Positions 6,528 through 13,783 of a stretch of DNA of 64,000 nucleotides are shown here, one piece after another. The position numbers were made by a program, and so were the translations under genes. The DNA comes from Cyanobacteriota bacterium (GTDB lineage: Bacteria; Cyanobacteriota; Cyanobacteriia; CACIAM-69d). The notes beneath the pieces are model-generated. The model made no database searches, had not been told where the DNA came from, and saw only the letters and a program-made list of their open reading frames with translations. Each line of letters starts with the position of its first letter. Position 1 is the stretch's first letter. The stretch is taken from contig JAKRSF010000009.1 of NCBI GenBank assembly GCA_022402445.1, positions 98,757-162,756 of the forward strand, in the 5' to 3' direction.

Positions 6528-8564
6528 GTGGGAGTCCCTGAGTGGTTCGCAGGTATTTCTGAGGGTGCATCGGCCCTACAGGCGGCGCTTTCCGATCCCG
6601 ATCAAGCGCTGACCTTTGTCAAAGACGCCGTAGATATGGCGGACTTGATCCTACCTGGGGATGGCCTAACTGTTCCCATCGGCCCCTTCGAGATTGAAAT
6701 TGAATCAGTTGAGGGCGAAAAGGACTGGCTAGAGCCCAATTCCCCCGGTAGCAACTGGTATTCCGATAGAACCGGCGACCCCCCAAGCCCCTTCGACTGT
6801 GAACGGTGGCCCAACTCGCCATTCTGTCAGAGCGTCCTAGATACCGTTAAGGAGGGATGGTTTGGGATTGGCGTTTCAATCTCGATTTCCGAGAACGAAA
6901 TTTGCATCAATCCCACATTCACTATCGCGTTTTTCACAATGCCGATGGGGAATTTTTGCTATCGGCGGACCCCAGAAGAGGAACCGGAGCCCGAACCCCC
7001 AACGTTTAACGATCAAGACGGCCCTCTCTGTACGGGGTGCTTACCGCCAACCAGGAAACCGGCCCTCTGGGGTTTATATGATTACAGTCGATCCTACTGG
7101 GTTGTCGAGTCTGTCCCAGTGTTTGATCGAATGACCAATACTTGCAGCATGACCCCCCCTCAGCAACAGGGGATAGATCACGTTGGCAGTGGAACCTTTG
7201 GCGGCGTGTGCCCCCCTGCTAGGAGCTTGCCGCTGCGTAGGATTATTCAAGGGGATTTTGATTTAAAAGATCCTGAAAACCAAGTCCGCTACCAATACTG
7301 GGTTAACGATTTTCCGTTCCGCAGATTCTCAAATTGCACCGCCATTGTCTTTAGTAAATTCCAAAATGTCGTAAGAGACCCTGAACGTAAGTATGGCGTT
7401 CGCGTCATTGACACCAGGACATCATCGGGTGGCCACGATCAAATCGACTCCTACACGCAATATTTCTGGAAAGCATCGGACGATCTAGCGGATCGGGTCG
7501 CGGCCATTCGGGTAAATTCTGAGTATTCAACTAGGCTAAGGCCAATCCCGCGAGAAATTACCGGCACCTACTGGAATGGCTTTAGAAATGTTCCCTATAA
7601 TTGCGGAACCTCTAACAAATATTGGACTGATGTTGTTAAACGAGTTGTGGCCCCTGCTGTCGTCGAGACGGGTGATCGCCGCCGCCCAGAACCCCCGCCC
7701 TTAGACCGGAGACCTGAAGATATGGGATGTTGTCCAGAAACCCAAGACCAATTGCAGTGGTTGGTCAAAAAGTTGGGCTTAAATCGCCTGCCTGTGGCGG
7801 CGACGGAATCTATTACTGCGGATGAAGAAAAAACGATCCGACTGGATAGTTTGGTGGAGTTGGTTCACCACGGCGCTAAGTCTACCCTGGAGGTGCTGGG
7901 GGAATGGCCGGTCAAGATCGAGATTCGCACGGATGAGGGGGAGGAATCAGGTGAAATCAAGCTCCCCAACGTGGCGGAAACCCTCGCGGAACTGTTTGGT
8001 CTGGAGTTTGGCACGTCGCGCGATTCTGATGCTGCCTATGCCGCCGCGATCGCGGGCTTAGGCGTCTCCAGTTCAATCCTGTCCACCCTGATCTCAACCC
8101 TGGACCGTGTTGAAGCCCTCAGCGAGTTTGTGGGAGGGCGCGTCAAAGCAGTTACCCGCGAATATGAATTGCCGTTTGATCCATTCGCGGACCCTGGCAC
8201 TACTTCCCAAGAGAAGCTGTTTACCCGAACCTTGGTCAAGACTGAAGGCTGGGAAAACGATGACAAGCTGGTTTTAGCCACCCTTGTTTCAGAGATCAGG
8301 GAACAAATCAAACTTTTAGAAGCGGTGTTTGTAGAGCGAGGCCATCCAGAACAGTTGATGGGGCGTCTTCAAAAACTTGCAGATTTAGCCAAAGGGGTCG
8401 TTTCCGCATCGGAAATGCCAGAAGAAGACAAGAGTTGGCGGCAAACGGTCACTGAATTGGAGACACAGGTTAACACTTACCTTGAAGCTAATGGAATGCA
8501 AAAGGTTAAGCTCAACATCAAAGGACAAATGACCGACACGCCGAAAGAGGATCCCAAGCCATGA
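6528..8564 (+). CDS. Large unrecognised protein of the element (678 aa)
   Basis: GTG start directly after the preceding stop. The protein has two parts. Residues 1-400 hold about 15 Cys, often in short loops (CERWPNSPFC, CTGC), plus many aromatic residues, as in an extracellular disulphide-rich domain; an acidic Pro-rich stretch (EEEPEPEPP) lies near 150. Residues about 405-678 start with a CC pair (near 402), then a helical region with ELPF and LPNVAETLAEL-type motifs and a coiled-coil end. There is no classical signal peptide. It overlaps the next gene by four bases (ATGA). I cannot assign a family. Composition is more AT-rich than the backbone and HIP1 sites are sparse. An adsorption or surface protein is one possibility. 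Confidence 0.65.
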   Translation: MGVPEWFAGISEGASALQAALSDPDQALTFVKDAVDMADLILPGDGLTVPIGPFEIEIESVEGEKDWLEPNSPGSNWYSDRTGDPPSPFDCERWPNSPFCQSVLDTVKEGWFGIGVSISISENEICINPTFTIAFFTMPMGNFCYRRTPEEEPEPEPPTFNDQDGPLCTGCLPPTRKPALWGLYDYSRSYWVVESVPVFDRMTNTCSMTPPQQQGIDHVGSGTFGGVCPPARSLPLRRIIQGDFDLKDPENQVRYQYWVNDFPFRRFSNCTAIVFSKFQNVVRDPERKYGVRVIDTRTSSGGHDQIDSYTQYFWKASDDLADRVAAIRVNSEYSTRLRPIPREITGTYWNGFRNVPYNCGTSNKYWTDVVKRVVAPAVVETGDRRRPEPPPLDRRPEDMGCCPETQDQLQWLVKKLGLNRLPVAATESITADEEKTIRLDSLVELVHHGAKSTLEVLGEWPVKIEIRTDEGEESGEIKLPNVAETLAELFGLEFGTSRDSDAAYAAAIAGLGVSSSILSTLISTLDRVEALSEFVGGRVKAVTREYELPFDPFADPGTTSQEKLFTRTLVKTEGWENDDKLVLATLVSEIREQIKLLEAVFVERGHPEQLMGRLQKLADLAKGVVSASEMPEEDKSWRQTVTELETQVNTYLEANGMQKVKLNIKGQMTDTPKEDPKP

Positions 8565-10120
8565 GTTTAACTTTGGTCAAGTCGGCTTTGGCTTCCAGAA
8601 CCATTCGCAAGGCTTTGGGCGGAGAAAAGGAAAAAAGCGGCATTAGGTTGATTGATCTGCGGTCTCAGATCAAAGTTAAGGAAGGGGACGAAGAAAAGAA
8701 CGTCATACAAAAAATATGGAATTTTTTCAGCGGTGCCGGTGGCTGGTTAATGGGAGCCCTCAAGGGGCTTGTTAGCCCAATCGCCTCTTCCCTCGGGGGG
8801 CTTTGGAGTATGGCAACCCAAGGTGTTTATCAGTTGTTCTTCTTCGATTGGAATGTATCAGATGAACAAATTGATAAGCAAATTAAAGCGGCATGGGAAG
8901 CAGCGGCGGGTGCCCTAGGCGAGGCGGTTGGCTATGCTTTGGGTGGGGGGCTCAACATTGGGGCGAGCACCCTGATTCCCAAAATTGGGCCATCTGTTGC
9001 AGCTTATGCCTTGGGAGAATTTACAGAAGAGGCTTGGGCGGAATTTAAGGGGGCCTTTAAGACAATCATGAATACAGCGGCCCGAACGGCGGGGTTGCTG
9101 GCCTTTAAAGGGGCACGCTTTTCTATCAAGGCCATTGGTGAACAGTTGCCATTGCCAGAAAGTTGGAAAAAGAGTCTTCGATCATGGGGGGATGGCAAAA
9201 AGCCATTTATTGTCTACAAGGCTGTTGAAGAATGGATTGAAAGCAATTTTGATGGGATGCTCGAAAAGTTTTTGGTGGGCAAATGGGAGGGTTTTTTTGA
9301 AGGCTGGATGGAGACGGGGATGATCGTCGCGGGGGCCATTGATGCCACCTTGGCGGCGATGAAGGCCCAGAAAGATCAGGGCGGCACACCCCGGACCCTC
9401 GAAATTGACCTGTATCCCAAGGAAGACAAGGCCGGATCGGAAGGCTCGGGCGATAAGGATGATAAAGGCGGCAAGCCTGAGCAGGGCAAGGTTCTGCTGA
9501 ATGCGCCCCAGCCGCTGCTGAAGCAAATGGTCTACTCCACCTTGGCGCAGCATCAGATATTGGGCGATCGCAGCGTTGGCCTACTGGTGGGCCAGCCCGC
9601 CGAGGAGTTTGTGGCGGCGCGGCTGCTGACCCGGCAATTGACCCTTGTATTCCGGCGCGGGGCCAGCAAGCCGCCCTGGAAAGACGGCACCAAAACCGCC
9701 GGAACCACCACCGTCACCATCCCCAACCCCAAGGTGGGCCTGAGTTGGAACAACATCAAATCCGCTTGCAGCAAGTGGACATGGGGCGAGTTTGAGGCGT
9801 CCTGCTTGCTCAGTTCGGGGCGGATCCTGAAGGTGCGCGGATCGTCGCCAGACGAAGCCAGGGATAAGGCGAAACAGCTATTGGCGCTGTCTTCGGACGA
9901 ATACCACGCCATCAATGTCACCCAGGAAATGGAGCGCCACCCCGAACTCAAAAAGCGGCCCCAGATCGCCTATCCCGCGCGGGGGACGCTGTTGGTGCGG
10001 CGGGCCAGCACCACATTGGAAGGGCGCACGGACCTGAAGGGCAACCGCTGGACTGAAACGCCCGTGCATTTTGACCTGTGGCCCGACAGCGAGCCGCCTG
10101 GGCTCGAACCGTTCCCCTAA
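8561..10120 (+). CDS. Unrecognised 519-aa protein with amphipathic/hydrophobic helices
   Basis: Translationally coupled to the 678-aa gene through ATGA. Residues about 50-165 hold several long hydrophobic, Gly/Ala-rich helices (GWLMGALKGLVSPIASSLGG, GEAVGYALGGGLNIGA) that could insert in a membrane or form a pore-like bundle. The middle (165-280) is mixed helical with two Trp-rich segments. A Lys/Asp/Gly-rich linker lies near 290-310, and the C-terminal 200 residues are a soluble alpha/beta domain. There is no signal peptide. No family is recognised. Membrane insertion, a tape-measure-like role or an effector role are all possible; the sequence does not decide. Confidence 0.65.
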   Translation: MSLTLVKSALASRTIRKALGGEKEKSGIRLIDLRSQIKVKEGDEEKNVIQKIWNFFSGAGGWLMGALKGLVSPIASSLGGLWSMATQGVYQLFFFDWNVSDEQIDKQIKAAWEAAAGALGEAVGYALGGGLNIGASTLIPKIGPSVAAYALGEFTEEAWAEFKGAFKTIMNTAARTAGLLAFKGARFSIKAIGEQLPLPESWKKSLRSWGDGKKPFIVYKAVEEWIESNFDGMLEKFLVGKWEGFFEGWMETGMIVAGAIDATLAAMKAQKDQGGTPRTLEIDLYPKEDKAGSEGSGDKDDKGGKPEQGKVLLNAPQPLLKQMVYSTLAQHQILGDRSVGLLVGQPAEEFVAARLLTRQLTLVFRRGASKPPWKDGTKTAGTTTVTIPNPKVGLSWNNIKSACSKWTWGEFEASCLLSSGRILKVRGSSPDEARDKAKQLLALSSDEYHAINVTQEMERHPELKKRPQIAYPARGTLLVRRASTTLEGRTDLKGNRWTETPVHFDLWPDSEPPGLEPFP

Positions 10121-10133
10121 CCCCTAGATCGCC

Positions 10134-10334
10134 ATGGACCTCAAGCTGTTTCCCCGTTTATCCACGCGCAGCCGCCGCGCGATCCAGCGGACGAAGAAGC
10201 GCGGCGGCGATCCGTATGTTTATCGGCCACGCGGCACCTTGATGGCTCGGTTGGCGCAAGAAACGGGCATGTCGGTGACCGAGGTGTATCGCCAACTTTT
10301 GAGGGAGCGCGAGGTGCTGATACGGGGCCGTTGA
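10134..10334 (+). CDS. Small putative DNA-binding protein (66 aa)
   Basis: A 66-aa, very basic protein. The N-terminus carries Arg/Lys clusters (RSRRAIQRTKKRGG). Residues about 36-60 (LMARLAQETGMSVTEVYRQL) fit a helix-turn-helix or ribbon-helix-helix segment. It sits 13 bases after the large operon and just upstream of two inverted repeats (10354-10428) and the small-protein run, a good position for a local regulator. Family not recognised; the DNA-binding role is inferred from charge and helix pattern. Confidence 0.6.
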   Translation: MDLKLFPRLSTRSRRAIQRTKKRGGDPYVYRPRGTLMARLAQETGMSVTEVYRQLLREREVLIRGR

Positions 10335-10353
10335 AATTTTTTTTGGGGGCACC

Positions 10354-10428
10354 GTGCTAAGGATCGCTTAAAGGATATTCTTAGCACATACGCCCAACGA
10401 CGCAGCCAGACCCCTTGCCATACAAGGG
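10354..10428. promoter_or_regulatory. Two inverted repeats upstream of the 101-aa gene
   Basis: Repeat one is GTGCTAAGGAT (10354-10364) against ATTCTTAGCAC (10377-10387), 10 of 11 paired. Repeat two is CCCTTG (10412-10417) against CAAGGG (10423-10428). They lie in the 144-base gap before the 101-aa gene, straight after the small basic protein. They could be operator sites, a transcript leader structure or a terminator for the operon to the left. Confidence 0.5.
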
Positions 10429-10478
10429 ATTGGGGCGCTATTGATTGGTTAGTACAGAAAACAAACCAATCCCTCCCC

Positions 10479-10784
10479 ATGACTGCCCCTACCGCAATTT
10501 TTCCGAGCTACGCCTTCGATGGTTCCGTCATTTCCCTCAGCCTCGCCGATCTGTCCGGCTTGACCGCCGCCGAAGCGGATGCAGCGACGGGCGACGGGCG
10601 AAAAGTGGCATTCGAGCTGGTCCGGCAGATTCAGGCCCGCATTGCAGCAGCGAACCCGGCTCCGGTGGGCGTGACTGCCACGAAAAACACGCCGACCGGC
10701 CTCACCGCGACCACCGTGCGGCAGGGCTATAACTTCAACTTCGACCTGGATATTTCCGCGTCGGATGTGGTTAACGCTTCCTAA
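10479..10784 (+). CDS. Unrecognised 101-aa protein, candidate abundant product
   Basis: The ORF follows a 144-base leader with two inverted repeats and is closed by a strong hairpin 14 bases after its stop, so it may be a separate, well-expressed transcription unit. The product has an Ala-rich helical middle (residues 22-58) flanked by strand-like segments, ending NFNFDLDISASDVV. There is no signal peptide, Cys or membrane span. A small gene bounded by its own leader and terminator inside a virus-like cluster is reminiscent of a coat protein gene, but this rests on arrangement only. Confidence 0.6.
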   Translation: MTAPTAIFPSYAFDGSVISLSLADLSGLTAAEADAATGDGRKVAFELVRQIQARIAAANPAPVGVTATKNTPTGLTATTVRQGYNFNFDLDISASDVVNAS

Positions 10785-10797
10785 GCGTGGGTAAGTT

Positions 10798-10817
10798 CCC
10801 CGGCCTGAAAACCGGGG
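10798..10817 (+). terminator. Strong G/C hairpin after the 101-aa gene
   Basis: CCCCGG (10798-10803) pairs perfectly with CCGGGG (10812-10817), loop CCTGAAAA. The following bases are T-rich but not an uninterrupted T run, so it may attenuate rather than fully stop transcription into the next gene. Confidence 0.55.
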
Positions 10818-10857
10818 TGACTTCATTTGTTTTGCTCATTTCTTTTGGTGGTTAACC

Positions 10858-11262
10858 ATGCCTATCCGTCGCGATCGCGAATTCTGCTACGTGATGATTA
10901 AAGCTCGACCTGATGGCTCCGATGTTCTGCCCTATGGCTTTATGAGTGGAGCCGACGCAGGGGATCGAGCAGCTTTGGGTCAAGCCGTTGTCGGCTCGGC
11001 TACTATTACCACAGGGATTCCTATCGTGTTTGGAGCCAACCGGCCCAAGCCTGCTCGAATGACTAAGGTAAAGGCAACGGGATCGGAGAGTAGCTTTGTC
11101 GCCTTTGCTAACGTCGCAAGCGCCAAGGCTGCGGACTGGATGATTACATCTCCGGCGAAATATGCGGTTCCTCGCACAACTAAAAAACAAGTTGCTGTGT
11201 TTGTTGAGACCAATGGTCTATCATCCGACGGCGCAATTCAAGTACGCCTGGATGATGGATAA
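10858..11262 (+). CDS. Unrecognised 134-aa protein, member 1 of a tandem pair
   Basis: A strand-rich 134-aa protein. Residues 58-66 (FGANRPKPA) and the following Gly/Ser-rich SSFV segment recur in the next gene, and the similarity extends back about 25 residues to a shared Gly-Asp. The two genes therefore arose by duplication of one domain. There is no signal peptide and no membrane span. The C-terminal 45 residues have no counterpart in the partner. The gene starts 41 bases after the G/C hairpin. Family not recognised; a small structural subunit is plausible. Confidence 0.6.
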   Translation: MPIRRDREFCYVMIKARPDGSDVLPYGFMSGADAGDRAALGQAVVGSATITTGIPIVFGANRPKPARMTKVKATGSESSFVAFANVASAKAADWMITSPAKYAVPRTTKKQVAVFVETNGLSSDGAIQVRLDDG

Positions 11263-11476
11263 AGGCGATGTGCAAGCATTTGGGTCGCAGCTTGGCATCA
11301 AAACTGTTGGAGCCAATGATGATGTTGCCTTTGGGGTGAACCGCCCGAAACCCGCAAATCTTGCCACAATTGTTTCGGGGCGTTCGACCGGATCGTTTGT
11401 GGGCGATGCTCAATACGATAATGCCGTAGTTCAAGGAACTTGGGTGGTTCGTAAAGCAGCACAACCGCCCAAATAA
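11255..11476 (+). CDS. Unrecognised 73-aa protein, member 2 of a tandem pair
   Basis: The ATG overlaps the end of the preceding gene by eight bases, so it is coupled. FGVNRPKPA at 26-34 and a following Gly/Ser stretch match the previous protein. It is little more than the shared domain. The same frame is open further upstream from 11162, so a longer start cannot be excluded, but that would overlap the partner by over 90 bases. Function unknown. Confidence 0.55.
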   Translation: MDKGDVQAFGSQLGIKTVGANDDVAFGVNRPKPANLATIVSGRSTGSFVGDAQYDNAVVQGTWVVRKAAQPPK

Positions 11477-11481
11477 GTAAC

Positions 11482-11742
11482 ATGATTATCCTTCCCGGCG
11501 ATCCGCTTTTTGATTTGACCTTGGCGACAATCCCGCCACCTGGATCGCGAGGGGTGGATTTTCTGGTTGCTGACTCGGAAAGTGGGATTTTACGGCCTGC
11601 CAACTATGCAGACTTAGTTGAATACATGGAGGGCGGTGAATACGAAAAACGGATGTATGCGATAGGCGATTCAGCCGATCCTGAAGAATCGGCTTGGATT
11701 GCCAGCCAGGAGGAACAGGATGGATGGCCTTTATTGGGCTGA
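11482..11742 (+). CDS. Unrecognised acidic 86-aa protein
   Basis: An acidic, soluble 86-aa product (many Asp and Glu, few Lys) starting six bases after the previous stop. Motif-like stretches include LPGDPLFDLTL and LVEYMEGGEYEKRM. No family is recognised. Its last 23 bases overlap the next gene in another frame, and that overlap carries the next gene's Shine-Dalgarno sequence. Confidence 0.55.
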   Translation: MIILPGDPLFDLTLATIPPPGSRGVDFLVADSESGILRPANYADLVEYMEGGEYEKRMYAIGDSADPEESAWIASQEEQDGWPLLG

Positions 11743-12130
11743 CGTGGCACTACTCCATCCAAGTCCGAACGAATGGCGCGAGACGGATTCCCTGAATGAG
11801 ATCATTTTCGGCGATTCGATTCGGGTGATCTTTGAATCAGATTTTGGTTTTCAACCGACCTATCGCCTTGGGCATGTTTGGATGCGCCAGGTGTTCAATA
11901 TGCCCGCCCGGACGGTTACGCAAGCGTTTCGCCTGTATCCAAAGCCTGAGCCGATGGTGCTGACGCTGGACACACCGGCAGTCATCAAGGGCACCGCCTG
12001 GGACGTACTGCGGTGGCTACAGGTTAAGCAGGGGGGGCGATATGGGCCGTTTTTTCCCCTCCGTTTGCGGGTTCAGCAGCTACGGATCATTGATCCTGAT
12101 GCGTTTGAATGGCCTCCCGCCGATCCTTAA
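11720..12130 (+). CDS. Unrecognised 136-aa protein
   Basis: The start at 11720 is preferred over 11699 because AGGAGG lies six bases upstream. The 136-aa product is strand-rich with many aromatics (LYWADVALLHPS, FGFQPTYRLGHVWMRQVF) and Pro-rich turns, without signal peptide or membrane span. No family is recognised. It closes the run of small genes that began at 10479; tight overlaps suggest one transcript. Confidence 0.6.
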   Translation: MDGLYWADVALLHPSPNEWRETDSLNEIIFGDSIRVIFESDFGFQPTYRLGHVWMRQVFNMPARTVTQAFRLYPKPEPMVLTLDTPAVIKGTAWDVLRWLQVKQGGRYGPFFPLRLRVQQLRIIDPDAFEWPPADP

Positions 12131-12180
12131 CTCTTTAACCCCTGATTCCTGGGGTGCGCTGGCGATCGCGCGGCCCCAGG

Positions 12181-12687
12181 ATGACTATTGATCGCCATGC
12201 TCCCCGTCTGGCTGCCTGTGGCGGGTGGCCAGACCCCACCCCGCAGGATCGCGCCATGCAAAGCTTTCTGAACAATTTCAACGAGCGCTTGAGGGATCTT
12301 GAGGATCGGTTGGGCGAGCAAATGCAGGCCATGGAAACGCGGCTGGGTGAGCGAATTGGAAAACTTGAAATACTGATCAATGGATCCGGTGATAGTTTTT
12401 TGGCAGTATCCTCGCGGGCCAAATCCGAGATCAAAGCCCTGGCATCGCGGCAGACGGAATTACGTGAAGAGGTGAGGCAAAACCTTGCGCGACTTGAGGA
12501 GTTGGAGTCTTTGCGCGGCCAAATTCGTGAACTGAAGCGGATCGCCTCGATCGCCCACATGGTCACCCGAACACCGGGGGGGCTTTATACCTGGTCAGTG
12601 CTTTTTATCGGGCTTCTGCTGGTAGTCGATTCGTTTGTGGTGGCTTTTGGCTTTGATGCGATCGTCCGGGGGCTGCTGGGGCTGTGA
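12181..12687 (+). CDS. Coiled-coil protein with C-terminal membrane anchor
   Basis: From the ATG at 12181 the product has 168 residues; ATG 12256, with AGGA upstream, is an alternative and GTG 12154 is less likely. About residues 28-120 form a strong coiled coil (NERLRDLEDRLGEQMQAMETRL). Residues about 134-158 are a membrane helix (WSVLFIGLLLVVDSFVVAFG) close to the C-terminus, so it is probably tail-anchored with the coil in the cytoplasm. Its last 93 bases overlap the convergent gene at 12595. Architecture resembles the 868-1524 protein. Function unknown. Confidence 0.55.
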   Translation: MTIDRHAPRLAACGGWPDPTPQDRAMQSFLNNFNERLRDLEDRLGEQMQAMETRLGERIGKLEILINGSGDSFLAVSSRAKSEIKALASRQTELREEVRQNLARLEELESLRGQIRELKRIASIAHMVTRTPGGLYTWSVLFIGLLLVVDSFVVAFGFDAIVRGLLGL

Positions 12688-13152
12688 GCGGAAGCGGACG
12701 ATCATCTCCAGAAAGTAGAGCAGGTGCCACAAGGGGATCCACATCAGCAGGGCGAACGCCCCCGCTACGCCAGCCACCTCGTCATCTTGTCCACCGAACA
12801 AGGCGATCCATGGCAACATCGCCAGGGCCAGGGATCCCCAGAGGGCCAGCCAGCCAAACAGGGCTTCCCACAGGCTTTCCGAGGTGAAGGGAACGCGCCA
12901 GCGGCTCCAAAGCAGGTTCAACCCTCTCATCAGCAATTGGTGACCGATGAAAATGGCTGCGATGCCCAGCAGCGTCCCAAAGGCGGTCATGGCTCCGAAC
13001 AGGGCGATCGCTTCCTGGGGAGTCTCGACGGTGCCGTAGACGCCTTCGGGGGCTTGGGCGAAGGGAACCCAGTAACCCACAGCGATGCCGCCTACCACCA
13101 CCAGCATTCGCCCCCAGATGATCGGCAGTGCCTTGAATACGTTGAACTTCAT
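12595..13152 (-). CDS. Multi-span membrane protein (185 aa)
   Basis: The start at 13152 (MKFNVFKAL) is preferred: the longer upstream frame reads as low-complexity non-coding sequence. The product has about four hydrophobic segments (IIWGRMLVVVGGIAVGYWV; ALFGAMTAFGTLLGIAAIFIG; ALFGWLALWGSLALAMLPWIALFGG; VAGAFALLMWIPLWHLLYFLEMI) and a basic, Gln-rich cytoplasmic tail. It is the last gene before the tRNA-Phe fragment. Its 3' end overlaps the convergent gene by 93 bases, so one of the two C-termini may be shorter in reality. Family not recognised. Confidence 0.6.
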   Translation of the reverse strand: MKFNVFKALPIIWGRMLVVVGGIAVGYWVPFAQAPEGVYGTVETPQEAIALFGAMTAFGTLLGIAAIFIGHQLLMRGLNLLWSRWRVPFTSESLWEALFGWLALWGSLALAMLPWIALFGGQDDEVAGVAGAFALLMWIPLWHLLYFLEMIVRFRSQPQQPPDDRIKAKSHHKRIDYQQKPDKKH

Positions 13153-13366
13153 GGGGGCCTCTGGACGATGATCTCTGTGCTTATTGTCCCCCGCGATCGC
13201 GCAGAATTGGTGAGATGGCCCAGGTCCATTCCCAACGTTCCCGGCGGTGGTTTTGGCCCCTTTCCCTTGGGGGGATCCCCCCTCGTTTTTGGGCGAGTTT
13301 GCGCGCGGCAAAAATCCTCACGCTAGAAGGGCCGGTATTTGGTCGGTCTGGCGTTTGCCCCTTGGG

Positions 13367-13408
13367 CTGAAAATCCTCGTGTCGGCGGTTCAAGTCCGCC
13401 TCCTGGCA
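13367..13408 (+). other. Orphan 3' half of tRNA-Phe (attachment site)
   Basis: The 42 bases match the 3' half of a cyanobacterial tRNA-Phe(GAA): anticodon loop CTGAAAA, stem TCCTC, variable loop, T-arm GGCGG/CCGCC around TTCAAGT, and acceptor strand TCCTGGC plus discriminator A. The required 5' half (acceptor GCCAGGA, D-arm) is absent upstream, so it cannot be a functional tRNA. Starting exactly at the anticodon loop is the usual footprint of tyrosine-recombinase integration into a tRNA. It marks the right end of the element. Confidence 0.85.
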
Positions 13409-13783
13409 TTCTCTAAAACCCATATCCCGCAAGGGTTTGAGCACTTCTAGCTCAGACACGCTCCTGCCTGTCTGGGAATAGGGACTCGGTGGGATTTTCG
13501 GTGCGGTTCCGGACGCTGAAGGGCTCTAAAATTCCATGGACTTCCGCGCGATCGCGTTCAGCCCCAAAGTCAAGGCCCGTGGGGGGTGTCGGCCTTTGAA
13601 GGGTGCGGGAGATGCGCGATCATTTGGCCCTTGGCCCTTGCCCTGCCGAGGTTCTGGCTAGCGGGGTGCAACGCCTCTAATTGTCGTAAGGCGTTGAGTC
13701 TCCGTTGAGCGCCCCATGAATGGCGATGCGCCAAACTGGAACTGTGCCAAACCTCCGATCATCGCAAGGCGCTGAGCACACCC
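13409..13783. other. Intergenic flank right of the attachment site
   Basis: No convincing gene in 375 bases. A diverged 14-base direct repeat occurs at 13685-13698 and 13763-13776 (CGTAAGGCGTTGAG and CGCAAGGCGCTGAG, 12 of 14 identical), the second just before the DUF29 start. Nothing else stands out. Confidence 0.4.

Larger units (their letters stand above)
1..13408. mobile_element. Right-hand part of an integrated element (tRNA-Phe site)
   Basis: The stretch holds about twenty densely packed genes with almost no recognisable housekeeping function. It ends at an orphan 3' half of tRNA-Phe (13367-13408), which starts at the anticodon loop, the usual crossover point of tyrosine recombinases. 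Known integrative elements leave an intact tRNA at one end and such a 3' copy at the other, so the intact tRNA-Phe, and probably the integrase, should lie left of the window. Contents are a HerA/FtsK-like ATPase, several small membrane proteins, beta-rich fibre-like proteins, a large unknown operon and small tandem paralogues. No capsid, terminase, relaxase or replication protein is recognisable. HIP1 sites become sparse between about 6.3 and 11.7 kb. Integration is well supported; the nature of the element is inference. Confidence 0.7.

Noticed and set aside
1..13408. Assigning the element to filamentous phages (Inoviridae)
   Set aside because: The ATPase lacks the Zot-type C-terminal membrane anchor, and no replication-initiation or single-strand-binding protein or hydrophobic coat protein with signal peptide is recognisable. 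Only the loose layout is similar.
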